Assembly (NCBI GenBank): GCA_903813345.2
Contig: CAIIXF020000005.1
Span: 19,411,375 to 19,475,374 of the forward strand
From: Owenia fusiformis
Lineage: Eukaryota > Annelida > Polychaeta > Sabellida > Oweniidae
Reading direction: 5' to 3'
DNA length: 64,000 nt
The first letter of the stretch is position 1. Each line of letters opens with the position of its first letter. Under the pieces are notes generated by a model, which searched no databases, was not told the DNA's origin, and was given only the letters and a program-made list of their open reading frames with translations. The translations under genes were made by a program, and so were the position numbers. Positions 26,401 through 39,200 of this stretch are shown here, one piece after another.

Positions 26401-29400
26401 AGCACCACTCTGGAGAATATTTGAAAAAAATGATGCATTGGGAGAATTATGACAATTGTGACAATTATGACACATGTAGTTAACTACATGACATAAAAAT
26501 GCTAAAATGCTAAAACGGATGGCGGTTAGTGTCTGTAACAAATTCTTAAAACTTCCAATCTTAACAAATACGACTGACATCAGTTTTTTTCAAAATCATC
26601 TACAAGTTATCAGAAGTTCAAATCTGACTTAAGATTTTAGATTTGACTTTCATTGACCTTCTCAAGGTAAAAAAGGTCAAAAAGGTATTTTTCATCTTGC
26701 TTCAAATTGACCAATATTTTTTTTAAATCATCTACAAGTTCTCAGAAGTTCAAATCTGACTTGAGATTGAAGTAATAATATAAAGAGCAACTAGGTGGTG
26801 ACATTTTGTCATGTTAATGCCTTGTTACACAGTAGAACAAAGTAAAAGTTGCACCCTGAAACCCATATTAATTTATCTATTCCATTATATAGTACTATAC
26901 AAACGTGTTCAAGTATAATTGATAACGTTTTATATTAAGCGTAAGCAATAATTTATAAATAAGTAAAATATTTCACTACATACTAAATGATCTATGTATA
27001 GAATGGAGAGATGAAGAGGTGGAAAAGATCAATGCTGAGTTGACAGGGGCAGAGCGTAAGGCAGCCCTATGCCAGCTTCTTGAGCAAGAGACACAGCTCA
27101 TTGCATCTATAGGGAGACACAAACTCGATGCAGAAGATGAGAACAAACAAAAAAGAATCCAGGGCTTTCTTGATAAGGTATAGATTTTTGGTATCTTTAT
27201 TTTGGTATTCTCTATTTTAGTGATATGCATAGTGTAATAAGATTGTAAAGAATAGAAAATAATTATCTTGCATGAGAGAGTGAAAAATATATGTAAAAAG
27301 AAAGACAAAAGTTAACTACTGTAAATCAAAAGAAAAGAAAGCCTGTCAGTGGTGAGCTTGAAGAAAGACTGGTAACCAGAAGAATTATTTTTCCTTGCCT
27401 AACAATCTGCATTTTTATTGTATAGGCTGCTGCTCCTAAGCGCTGGAAAGCATTTGATGGTGGCAACACAGAGATGGACACCCCCTACACCATACGTGCA
27501 CAGGAGCTGAAAGACATATACAACAGCATCAATATGAAGTACCTGACTCAAGATGAAAGGCTGGATGTACTGTTGACACTCAAGCACACTGTCAAGGTAG
27601 AAATTTGAATTGTTCTTATGATTAACAATTTAACATCAATATCTTTATGTTGTAAGTCTCGAAATGATAATAAACTAAATGATTGATAGAAAAGAAGTTG
27701 GGGCAATTTTTTCAGAGCTGAATATTTCATGAAGACGGAGATTCTGAAAAATAAGATTTTTAAGAATAAACTTGAGATTAAAAAAATAACTAAGTATGCT
27801 AGAGATATTCCACTTTACTACTTTTATCTCATTCTTGAAGAAAAATTTAAACATGTGTTTAATTGAAAAAATAAATTCTGTTGTACTTTGAACTTGTGCA
27901 TAACTGTAAAGAAAGTCATTGTACTTAATTTTCATATTTCCACTCCAGGAGCATGACTGTAAACTGACCCAGGAGATCATAGAACTCATAGATCGTGAGG
28001 CTGACCTTCTAATGCGTGGCGTCAAGGAGAGTAACCTCGAAGGACTAAGGAAGAGGATCTCCACACTATTTTTGCAGTATATCAAAACTCCAACATTCAA
28101 CCCAGAGGCAGCACGATTGCTCAAGGTATGGTAGATAAATTAGTGTTGAAAATATATTTCTATACCATGGTTTTATCAAAATCAGTTATAATCTATCTTT
28201 ACATTATCTTTTTCTGATTGTGTGATAATGTCTCATACAATGTAATTGTGTCAATTGTGTATAACTGGGAGTTGGTGTAGGAATCATAAAATTATCAGGA
28301 AAATAACACCATTGATAAGGCCTTGATAAAATGATTTATCCTATGCCAAGTAGAGTTTTAGGGAGATAAGTTGGTAAGATATATCCCGTATCCTGATTTT
28401 GAGGTTTCCATATCCAGAACCTCCATATCTCCCGCCATATCTCCCGCTTCGGTGCATATCTTCCCGCTTCCGGTGCATATCTTCCCGCTTCCGGTAATGC
28501 AATAAAATGACTTCGCATATGAATGATTTGTTTATTTTTACACCTTGTACTATTGAAATGGCCATATGCCCTTGAAAACTCAACTTGGTATAGGATAAAG
28601 CAATTATGTACGGTCGGTTTGGATATAGGGTTCATCCCTCATAAGTTATGCACATCTACCTTCGGTCCCTATGGTCCCTCAGGTAGATATGCATATCTCC
28701 CTTTGGATAAACCCCATATCCAAAACCTCCCAGTACATAACCCTTATTTACTCAATGTAATATAACATGAAATATGGACTCACATGTAAGCTATTGCATG
28801 GCAATGTGGCTTCTGATTTGAAGTTCATTGTATATGGTTTTATCCCACTTGGATAATGATTACTGTAGAACACTGTACTAATGATTGTATTAGGAGTTCA
28901 AATTTACACACATTTAAGTATTGAACACAATCCATCTACACCAGAAAATTCAAAAAGATTACATGGTATTGACATAGTGACTCCAAAAATAGTAGGTCAC
29001 ACTTTCTGAGACACTCTGTACTATCTTAAATGTGACTCAAAAAAGAGAGATACCCTGTAGGCTGTACTAATTAATATGTTACTTTCCAGGTACCCCAAGA
29101 TCCATCCCAGCTGCGTAAAAACATCTACTTCTGTCCAAGCTGTAATAAATACCTTCCCTCCACAGAATTTCAACTTTCCTCCAACGCTAGAACCACGAGC
29201 AAGTGTCGCCAGTGTGAGAAAGTTGACAATGATGGCCGTTTGCGTCAAGATTATAGTCATTATCGTCATATGATGAAATCTATACAGAGATCGGAAGAGG
29301 CACATGGAGATAGCTCGAAGATCTGCTATCTCTTACAGGTTTGTGCCTTTTTGTTTTTTATTTTGATTTCCATCTAAATATATCCTATTGTCTCCTAATG

Positions 29401-30141
29401 AGAAGCAATAAAAAAAAACTGCACATGTATGACAAAACACATGCAATGCAAACAGTATTATATTGATTCAAACTTAATTTTGAATCAAGTCAAAACAAAA
29501 GTGATATTCCTTGATCATATTTTCACATTGTAAAATTCTCTTTTTCAGGAGAGTGACTTGCGTTACATGGTGGAGAACATCTGGTCCAGCCAGAGTGGAC
29601 TTAGTGCATGGGAGGACCTTTATGACTTGGTTCTTGTACGCTGGGATATCCATGAGGAATGGTCCCCCTGGAACTGTGTGTTCTTAACTAAAGAGGAAGC
29701 ATCTGCACATGAGAAACTTAAAAATTTAGAAGAGGTAAGGGAAATCTTTCAATATTCATTCATGAAATTATGAACCATAAGCTACAACTTAATAAATGAA
29801 ATTCTGTCTGAAGACAAAAATAAATTTTTACTATGAGATGTGAAATGTAAATGGATTTTTATTTAATATATTTGGGATATTTCAAAGGATAAAACAAAAT
29901 ACAAAAGTATAAAACCTTTAGGAGATAAAGTTTTTATAATGGTGTCTGTTTTTCACAAAGTTACTTTATCTTTCAGGCATACGACAAAGTTTTTATTCAC
30001 AAGGTGAAACACAAGCATGTTTTGGCACGGAACTACTTTGCGAGACTACCAGGAATGTCTGAACACATGAGAACAAAAACTGACAATAGAACAATGAGCG
30101 GACCGTCCATTGCTGGAAAAGCAGTCTCGATGCAGGCATAA
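23479..30141 (+). CDS. IQUB: IQ motif and ubiquitin-like domain protein (IQUB), complete
   Basis: Eleven coding exons: 23479-24103, 24295-24429, 24971-25138, 25397-25728, 26164-26374, 27002-27177, 27426-27596, 27949-28125, 29090-29338, 29549-29734 and 29977-30141 (TAA). All phases agree, giving about 864 aa against roughly 790 in human; the extra length is in the N-terminus. Residues 1-208 are an acidic disordered region (Glu/Thr/Asn/Ser-rich). Residues 209-285 are a ubiquitin-like fold ([14 protein letters not shown]...LILLMFDGK). Next comes [20 protein letters not shown], a family signature. Residues about 421-440 hold the calmodulin-binding IQ motif [17 protein letters not shown], followed by a charged helix. 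Exon 9 has two CxxC pairs (FCPSC, CRQC) that could hold zinc. In mammals IQUB belongs to radial spoke 1 of the axoneme. The start is the first Met after the acceptor. Confidence 0.95.
24591..24776 (+). promoter_or_regulatory. Cluster of TGATGTCA motifs in IQUB intron 2
   Basis: TATGATGTCAT occurs near 24593, 24663, 24696 and 24766, with a related GTGATGTCA near 24626. TGATGTCA differs from the CREB/ATF site TGACGTCA by the C-to-T change expected from methyl-CpG decay. The motifs could be bound by bZIP factors or be remains of a degraded tandem repeat. Function is not shown by the sequence. Confidence 0.3.
26594..26770. repeat. Direct repeat in IQUB intron 5
   Basis: Two copies of a 45-bp segment (ATCATCTACAAGTT...CAAATCTGACTT) start near 26596 and 26729. 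Flanking lines share TCAAATTGACC-like words. No coding signal. Confidence 0.6.
28380..28745. repeat. Palindromic repeat element in IQUB intron 8
   Basis: A hairpin of about 58-base arms spans 28605-28739. The left arm starts TATGTACGGTCGGTTTGGAT, the right arm ends in CAAAACCTCCCAGTACATA, and the centre is TTCGGTCCCTATGGTCCCTC. The outer arm matches the palindrome at 46795-46932. To its left, 28425-28490 holds 24-bp tandem copies of CATATCTTCCCGCTTCCGG. The whole lies in the 964-base intron between exons 27949-28125 and 29090-29338 and is probably spliced out. It belongs to the palindrome family described in the findings. Confidence 0.75.
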
Positions 30142-30692
30142 AACATATTAAAATAATGGACAGAACTACCAATAAGAAATCGCAAAATTCCTGTTATCAA
30201 TTAAGCAACCAGTTTGATATTTCCTTCAAGTTATTAACATGGTTTTGAGTTCAACTTTAGAGAAGATGCAATGACATAAGTGATAGTCTTGTATCAAGCC
30301 TCTATTTCTCCAAGTGCAAATAGAAAAGAGAAGCGTAGCCATGTTGCATGACCTTCAAACTTTCAATTGCATGCACCTGTAATAAGCAATTCCACTATAT
30401 GTGCAAAAATCTGAAATTTTGATTGCAGCTGGAACTTTACAAGTGTGCCTGTATCATGTGTATGTTTCTGCTTCAATTTGATTTGATCTTGCAAATTATA
30501 AATTATTTAAGTTCATGTCAAAATGCAACAGTAATTAAACCAATGTTTTAAAAAACACTCATTCCACCATTCAAACACATGCAACCCATATAAAAGTGTA
30601 CATTGTTGTAATATATATCTGTACATAGTAATACATATGAAATATACTTTTACAATTACTGAACTTATTCCACTATGTCTTATTTTACTAGT

Positions 30693-32645
30693 AAAGGTCC
30701 ATGTGCAGTATGGCAAGTGATTTAAGACAGTCACATCTTTCACCATGAGTATTTTCCAGGTATAAATACAGTGGTTTTTATTATTAAAACAATATGTTTT
30801 TTTTAAAGTGACATCCCCATGATAGTAAAATATCAATCCCACTCTCTGAAAAGTTATGGATTAGGACCCCATCTTGTCAATTTTTTAAAAATGTAACCCT
30901 ACTATCACACCAAACTAGTTCTCACTACGTTCTCGAAAACGGGCTTCAACTGTGTACGAACGGACTGGACCTACTAAGAACCGTTTGGGATCTATTTACA
31001 AACTTCATCGAACGTACTCGAACGGGTAGGTCCTCTAGAACTTAGACAATGGAGAGGTTAAGCTACCGTATAAAATCCAAAACGCAACTTAAACGTATCA
31101 ATCGTCCCTATACAAATACATGTAGAGTTCACACATAAATAGCCGTTCAGCTCTAGTGTTTGTTTAGACTACACCATAGCTTGTAATGATTACATAGTAT
31201 GCCATTGATGAAGTTCAATAGCTGGTTTTCTAATACATATTTTAAACGAGCTCGTTTCGTAAGATTATTGGAGTTAAATCATGCGTAACATACATCATCT
31301 TCTTTAGAAAGAATTATACTCTGCATCGAAATCAAAATTGCAAGGATAGTATTCAACAGACATGAGTATAATGATTCCCGTTGATAGCAACGTGAAAATT
31401 TAAAATCTCCCGTTCTAAACACGCAACTTTGAAGTTGAACGGGTATCTGAAGTAGACTAAAGCGATACAATCCTATGTTGATTCAATGTACTTTGCGTTT
31501 ACGTATACGTTTTGAAAAACCGTATTTGCTTAACCTCTCCAGTGCTCAAAATGTTCTCGTGGTCGTCACGTTCTACAATTAGAACGAGTGACAACGTACT
31601 AACGACGAGCTGGACGTAATACGAACGGAACCGTCGTACTTCAATCCTACTAGGGACGTTTTAACAACGAGTTGAACTGTCTGAGGACATGTTGAGAACG
31701 AGGTAAAACTAATTGCAAACGGGTTTAAACCGATTAAGAACGTATTTGACACTGTTTATGAACGAGTTAGCAAAAATATAGCTATCACACCAAACAAGTT
31801 GCCACTGCGTTCTTCAAAACTGGTTTTAAACTGTTTGCGAACGGAATGAACGTAGCTGCAACTTTCTAAGGTCTATTTACGAACTTTATGAACGTTCTCA
31901 GACGGGAATGTGATTTTAGAATTTTGAATCGATTCAAAATTCGATGGCGACCATACCGTTCTGTAATCAGGTCATGTTGACCTTCTAGACTAAGGGACGC
32001 GTTCTACGACGTTGCACACCGACGTGATGCGACCTGAACGAACTGCGAACGAGATGGACGTATTGAAGACTGTTTAAGAACAAAGAAGCTAATTATTTCA
32101 GACATATTTCCCGACAAAAGCCAGATTGAGCCCGTTTTACGATGTTTTCGTAGCACTGGCAAGAACGGGTAAGAACTAGTTTGGTGTGATAGGGGGGTAA
32201 GGCTTATTTTCTAAAAAGAGGATTTTGATTTTCTCAATTTAAATGTATCAAAAGTTTCTTCTACACTATATTAAAACTCATGCTATCCATTGTTTTCAGC
32301 ATGATTTTGGTCATCGAAAATTAATATCTTCAAAACTAGACTTTCAATACCATTCTACTTTTGAAGATGTTTTAGACCCCTTGTTAAATAATGTTTTAAT
32401 GCAATAAAAATCAGAAAAAGAAGACCCTCTCTTGGGCAAATAAGTTCAACATTTTGAAAAAAATGTTGACATGGGGTCCCTATTTATAATTTTTTGAATT
32501 GTTCGATTGATATTTTTATCATCATTGGGATTTACTTGAAAGAAAACATAGTTTTATTAAAAACCACTGTATTTATGCACAGAAAGTACTCATGGTGAAA
32601 GATATGACCGTCTAAAATCACTTGCCATACTGCACATGGACCTTT
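30693..32645. mobile_element. Nested DNA elements with long terminal inverted repeats, CpG-rich interior
   Basis: Outer arms of about 200 bases (starting AAAGGTCCATGTGCAGTATG at 30693, mirrored at 32645) bracket an inner element (about 30894-32200). The inner ends share TATCACACCAAACTAGTTCT in inverse order. A third copy of TATCACACCAAAC lies near 31784. The interior is full of degenerate CGAACG, AACGAG and CGTTC words and keeps many CpGs, unlike its AT-rich surroundings. No transposase frame is left, so the superfamily is unknown. The arrangement suggests one TIR element that received another, CpG-rich one. Confidence 0.7.
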
Positions 32646-32862
32646 GTTTAGTGTTCAAAATGATGGTCTTGGTAAGCTGTATCCAGAGATGAACAAATTC
32701 GGGCCAAAAGAATGACCCTATTTGTGAAATTCATCCCAATGTTTGAATATACCATTAAAAGGGGAAAGTGGTTTTATTGAGGGGGCAATTTTGACATTTG
32801 TTCAAAAGTCAACATTTTTAAGGGGGGGGAATTTTTTTTGATTATGATCTTCTTGAAGCATA

Positions 32863-35150
32863 GGTACTAGACATATGGCATGGCTGTATGACATACATGA
32901 CATATATGACATGTTTATATGACATACATGACATAAATGACGTGTTTATATGGCTTCCTAGTCAACTGGTACCCAAGACAAGTCGTATCCAAGACAACTG
33001 GTACCCAAGACAACTCGTACCTAAGATAACTGGTACCCAAGACAACTCGTACCCAAGTTATTTCCAGTATTATGGGTGCATATTAGGAAAACAAAATGAG
33101 TTTGTATAATAATGTTTTCATGTTATAATGTGACTCAAATAAGCCTCAATATTTTTTGAATTTAGACATTTTTTCTCAATAGATTAAGTAAAGCATTTTG
33201 ATTCAACTTGAATCACCTTTTTTATTAATAAAAGAGGTTGAAGTGCTTGTTCTCAACATTTTTTGTCTAACATATATATACCCGGGGTAAAGCAGACCGT
33301 ATGATGCAATGAGCTTGCTCGGCGGTATCATGACTGTGTAACGGGGCTTAATGTATAAGTGAGCTCGGCGGTAGGTTATAACAACGCGGATCCTCAAAGC
33401 ATGTGCTCATGGTATCATCATGGCATTACACCCGTGTATATAGATAATATATAACAACAGTGACTTTTCTACAAATGAATCATACAATTAATTTAGTGCA
33501 TTTTGAGAAAGTTGAAGGAAATTTAATCTGTTAATTTTTTCCAATTGGAACTAAATTGGATTATGTTTGAGCACATGCATACTAAGTGTAATAATATATC
33601 ATGTATGAATAGGTACCAAAATAATATTTGATATTAATATTATATATCATTATTTATCCCATGGTTGCAAGGATATAGATCGAATATCACATGAAGATAT
33701 ATTTGATATGTGGATCAAGATATCATATTTTAGCAAAAAATTCACAAACCATCGAATATCACTTTTAAACTATCGAATATCACGTCTTAAAAAGTGATAT
33801 TCGATGGTTTGAAAAGTGATATTCGATTGTTTGAAAAGTGATATTCGATGGTTTCGATTTTTTTCAAAAAAAAATTATTTTTACATTTTCAATTATTTTC
33901 AAAAATATTTTAAAAAAATTTCAACATTTTTTCAAATTTTTATTTTTTCTCAAATTGTATTTTTCAACTTTTTCGCTGATGATGATTTCCCATGGGATAA
34001 ACGGACAATCCTATGTTTTTTCAAAAATATCAATTATATCCACTCATGGATACAAATATCTTCACTCATTCGCTGCGCTCACTCATGAAGATATCAATAT
34101 CCACTCATGGATATAAATGATATTTTTTCAAAACCATAGGATATTCCTATATTATCCCATACTTGGACTTGTTACAGGTACATAAAGCCGGTTTGTAAAA
34201 ACTTATATTTTCATAAGCGGGCAGATATAGCTTTACGTCCCGCTCCGAGCGGGCAGATATAGTATATCTGCCCGCCACGTCATAATCGCTGTTCCCATAT
34301 TGGTTCGTTTCGTTTTTGTAACGTTCGCATACTGTAAACGACATTGGAGAAAAACGCAGACAATCGCGATGTGTTTGATGCTTTCCGGCTACGGACAAGA
34401 ATACAAAACTGGACATGGCTATTTTAAAATAATTCCACGGTTGGTTGCAAAGTTTCTGAACTGTGGCCAATTGGAAAATGTGATTGGTATGGGATAAACA
34501 GATCATCCTATAGTCGGTTCAGGATATTTTGGTTATCCCTTGGCCAATATAATATATCTACCCTCGGGACCTACGGCCCTCGGGCAGATATATTATATTG
34601 GCCTCGGGATAATCCCAATATCCTGAACCTCATATAGGATAATCTCTATATTTTTTATATTATTCAAAATATTCTATTGCTAAATTTCATAATTATGACT
34701 TCTGATGATATGAAATATATAAAATAATAGTCAAAATAAATTGACACTCAAAGCTCAAAATGTCACAAAATGAAATCAATTTCTTCTGAAAATTCTTCAA
34801 ACGACTGAACAGTATGTTTCAATTATAATATGTGTATCTATACACATTCCCAATCCAACGCTTGACTTAGAACAAAATATATACTTGGGTACGAGTTGTC
34901 TTGAGTACAAGTTGTCTTGGGTACGAGTTGACCAGTTACCTTTATATGACATACATGACATGTATGTATGGAATACATGCCGTTTATGTATGACTTATGT
35001 GATGTGCATGACATTTATGTATGAGATGTACTGTATGTATGACATACATGACATATGAATGACATGTATGTATGACATGTATGTATGATATGTATGACAT
35101 ACATCATCAAATGACATATATGTATGACATTTATGTATGACACGTATACC
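32863..35150. mobile_element. Large foldback-type element with tandem-repeat arms around a palindrome cluster
   Basis: The left arm (32863-33057) consists of GACATACATGACAT-type repeats, then tandem copies of GGTACCCAAGACAACTCGT. The right arm (34880-35150) carries the same two blocks in inverse order. Tandem repeats inside inverted arms are the hallmark of foldback elements. Between the arms lie the palindromes at 33748-33855, 33985-34140, 34218-34276 and 34506-34640, and two CTCGGCGGTA modules near 33318 and 33365. No coding sequence was recognised. Confidence 0.65.
34152..34650 (-). repeat. Palindromic repeat element, copy A
   Basis: In reverse orientation this matches the element at 58645-59222 almost end to end. 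It contains a long palindrome (34506-34640), a divergent middle and a second palindrome built on CGGGCAGATATA (34218-34276), ending at GTCCAAGTATGGGATAA. The open frame read through it on the minus strand includes the same peptide as the other copy. That reflects repeat identity rather than a gene. Confidence 0.85.
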
Positions 35151-35670
35151 AGGAATCTTCACATTATATCCAAAAACATAAGGTAACTGATTTGTAAAAT
35201 ATCAGCATCTTTGATTTTATTAGTCAGAAATAAACTCGGACCCGGGGGGTAGTCTACTCTCATTTATAACGGTTCCACTTACACCCAGCGATGCAATGAT
35301 GGGGTGCATATATTTGTAACTCAAATAGACAAATAAATATTTTTTAAGACTTTAAAATACTAGTCTTTAATATTGTTTAACTTCTACTTTTTTCCTCAGC
35401 CTCGGGTGATAACATAAATGTTATTGTAAAGTATTATAAGTTCAATGTTATTTTGCCGACAACTGCAGTCGCTGTTGTGTCAGTAACTGTAGTTATCGTC
35501 TTCAATATCATTGATGATCAATAATATAAACCAAAACAATTCGATGACTAATTCGCGTTTATAGTCAAATTCGTGGACTTTGAATGTTGAGTGTAAATAA
35601 TACACACTTCGCATTTTGCTTATATGCCTCTCTTAACGTCGTGTTATCAGATAAATTATAGCAAGCAATT

Positions 35671-36027
35671 TACACTCCCCTCCATAAGTTTGGCAACCCT
35701 AGCTCCCCCATTGAACTACGTATTAAAGCCTCTTAACGTTTGAATTTTTATTTTCTTTAACCGGCGATGAAATAACTTATAATATTGATGGAAACGTAAC
35801 TTGACTTTATTTCCAATTCCTCCATTTTTTCTCATTTTTTCCCTCAATTTCAATAGGTCGAAAATTGATGATAAATTTGATGAATTTTTGAAAATCGTCA
35901 TTCCCATGTAATCCAATGGGAAATGGAGGGTTTGCAGGTTAAGTAAACAAAAATTCAAATGTAAAGAGGCTTTAACACGTAGTTCAATGGGTGAGCTTAG
36001 GTTGCCAAACTTATGGAGGGGAGTATA
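35671..36027. mobile_element. MITE with about 85-bp terminal inverted repeats
   Basis: A 357-bp non-coding element. Both ends read TA(C/T)ACTCCCCTCCATAAGT inward, and the inverted repeats continue through CATTGAACTACGT and TTAAAGCCTCTT. The middle is AT-rich with no frame. The terminal TA(T/C)ACTCC is shared with the MITE at 39430-39741. Confidence 0.9.
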
Positions 36028-36240
36028 GGCGAATGCACTCACGAGTCTTCACATGATTTCAACATTGAACAAATATAATACTAGCTGAACAAGGAAGCAA
36101 AAATAACACACGAGATATTCAAAATTAAAATTCAAGTAAAGTGAAACAGCATTTTTTCTAACTAGCTCTAACCGAAAGGGTGACGATCATAATTCGGAAT
36201 TTTCTTCATTTATATTGATTTCCTTTTGAAAGTTTAAACT

Positions 36241-39200
36241 ATGAAAGACTATAGATCAGTTTTACTTGGATTAGTTGTGATTATTTCTTTATTTTCACTT
36301 GGTAAGTAACATTTATAGCCCGGGGATTTACAGCATAGTATATTGTACTAGTGAATCTTTTCTCTAAAACAATAGACTACTGAAAACGCCCAGGCCTATT
36401 AACATTGTTTGACCTGTTTACGGGACCTTTTTATATTCGTTCACATTTCTCTATTGAAGATTTGCAAGAGAATAATATCAATATGAAATGTGAAATGAAC
36501 GATATTTACATATGAAAATATGATAAAGTCTCTGATGTTACATCTGTGTTGCAGGGCAGGCTACAGAAAATGTTTACTGATCTGTTTACTGTTTTTGATG
36601 GAGCTATTTATTTAAACACGTATATTTCTTTAGGATGTCAGTTCAAGCGGTTGATACTCAATTGTTTCTATTTTTCTACGTTCTTGAGTACTACACAATA
36701 TACAGGTGTTTTAAAATGAGTTCATATACAGGGTGACCGGAAAAAAAGGAGACCATTGAAATAGGCAATATCTCCTAAAATAGACTAGTGACATCAATGA
36801 AATTTTGCATACATCAGGACAGTTCTATGGAAATTTGTTCCTGAAAGTGTCAATACAAGCAGTCAACTGGTTCAGGAGCTATGATCATTTACATAACATG
36901 CTCCAAATAGGCGCAATTGAGACCAACGCAGAGCTGGATACATTTGGCAAATACCCTTACATATTCCGACCTTGTTATGGCATTACATTTAGCATTTATT
37001 GCCACCTTTAGGTCAGCAATTGTCTCAGGATTGTTTTGGTACACATTGTCTTTCAAATTGCCCCACAAAAAGAAATCAGGTGGATTCAAATTTGAGGTGT
37101 ATGGAGACGAAGCTTATCTGACCTATGGCTTCTGACTCAGTGGTCCCACTCAGTTACAGTATCATCCTAAGGAGGTTTTGGGCAGCCCTTGGTTTTCATA
37201 TGGGATTTAATTGTGCCATATAGTGGTTTTAGTAACATGGCACTATGCCCAATACCTAAAGTGACTCTTAAGATTTGGTAAATCAGCACTTTGGCAACAG
37301 GATGATGAACCACATGTCAGATAACCCTTCATTGCCATTTCAGCCTAGACTTGAATCCTGCTGATTTCTTTTTGTATGGATATTTGAAAGACAATCTATA
37401 CCAAAACAATCCTCAGACTATTGTTGACCTAAAGAAGGCAATCACTGCTATATGTAATGCCATAATAATGCCATAGAGGGCAGAACATGAATGAACAACT
37501 CTGCGTTGGTCTCAATTGTGCCTATTTGGAGCATGTTATGTAAATGATCATAGCTCCTGAACCAGTTGAATGCTTGTATTGAAACCTTCAGTAACAAATT
37601 TCCATATAACTGTTCCAGTGTATGCAAAATTTCATTGATGGCACTTGTCTAGTTTAGGAGAAATTGATTACTTCAATGGTCTCCTTTTTTTCCGGTCACC
37701 CTGTATATTCAATGTTGCACTCTATTTGTGTGAATGATAGAGTCAAGGGCAGAGTCAGATCTATAGGGCAAGGGGTTGACAAAATTGCAAGAAATATGTA
37801 CAACTGATCTACCAATGTATCTCTTACCGTTTTAAATATAATATCTCACAAAAGATCCGCGATGTGTTATTAAGTGAAGTTATTTAAGATTCAAAGTGCA
37901 AAAATGGGGGAAATGTAAAACTTCTCCCAAATAATGAAAATGTTTATCATCTTGATGGACAAATGAATGCATTATTCTAAAAAATCTGAAGTTTCCTTAA
38001 ATAAAGCTACATACATGTAGACATGACAAAGACATGAGCCAAAATGTTCCAAAGTTGAAACAATTTTCGTCAAGATGATGATTTAGATGATGATAAATAC
38101 TTGCTAGATCTGATTCTGGCTTTAAATATGTTTAGTGTATTTCAACTAACTTTATAAAGTCTATAATGCTTCGTGGCGTTTTAAAACATATAAGCAATAT
38201 AGCCTACACTTATTAGATCTTTCGGGAGACAAAACAATTTTTTAATTAAAACTTGAAAATGAAGCAGAAAACAACCATAAGCAGAAAACAACCATCTTGA
38301 TTTCTTTAATCATCAATAAATACTTTCTATTTGTGTTTTAGTGTCAAGTTGGGAATCGTGTAACTTGCAAGGTAGATATATAACGTGTCCATCATATTGT
38401 TGCGGGTCCTACTCGAATCGTTATTGCTGTACCAGTTGTTCCTTGAGATATCCAAGACCAACGTCGACATGTTCAACGTTAACGTAAGTGGATTGTGTTT
38501 TATTTGATTGCACCACAGGATTGTGCCACTGAGCAAGCTTCAACCCTGGACCCAAAATTTGATCGCTGAGAATACTAGGATGAATGAGGATTCTGAATTT
38601 AACGTTCATCATATTTCTTCTGATACTCAGTTTACGTGGGATCGAACCAATTATGGGCCCCTATTTTTGTGCCCATCTTAGGTGTATAAATAAGCAGAAC
38701 CTCTATATTTATCTAATCATGGACATTCTTCTCCCATCTTTGGCTTATACCCTTATGTTATTACATTGCAGATCTGGTGTGATCGTAGGGATAGTCATAG
38801 GTGGTCTTATACCCTTATGTAATTACATTGCAGATCTGGTGTGATCGTAGGGATAGTCATCGGTGGTCTTATTCTGACGCTGGTCCCATTCATTATCTGC
38901 TGTATCTGCTGCTGCGCTTGTTGTGAATGTTGCAGGAGCAGAGTACGCAATAGAGGACATGTCATCCGAACTGGTAAGTACGCACTCCGATACTCATCGA
39001 ATTTCATGCTGTATTGCTCCAGATAGCATTCTGTAATTGAGAAAAGAACATATCGTTGTATACCATTATGGTAAATGCGTGCATATCACAAGATACCAGA
39101 ATTATTTATATTTCAGATATATTTTTTGGTAGGAAAATGTATGCATGTATGTTATATTGATGTGTGAACGCATTGTAAGTGGCGATATATATACGTTACC

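Noticed and set aside
34147-34506. Frames sharing the peptide [21 protein letters not shown] at 34 kb and 59 kb, suggesting a conserved protein
   Set aside because: The shared peptide is the translation of the CGGGCAGATATA palindrome present in both repeat copies; the frames differ elsewhere and have no domain.
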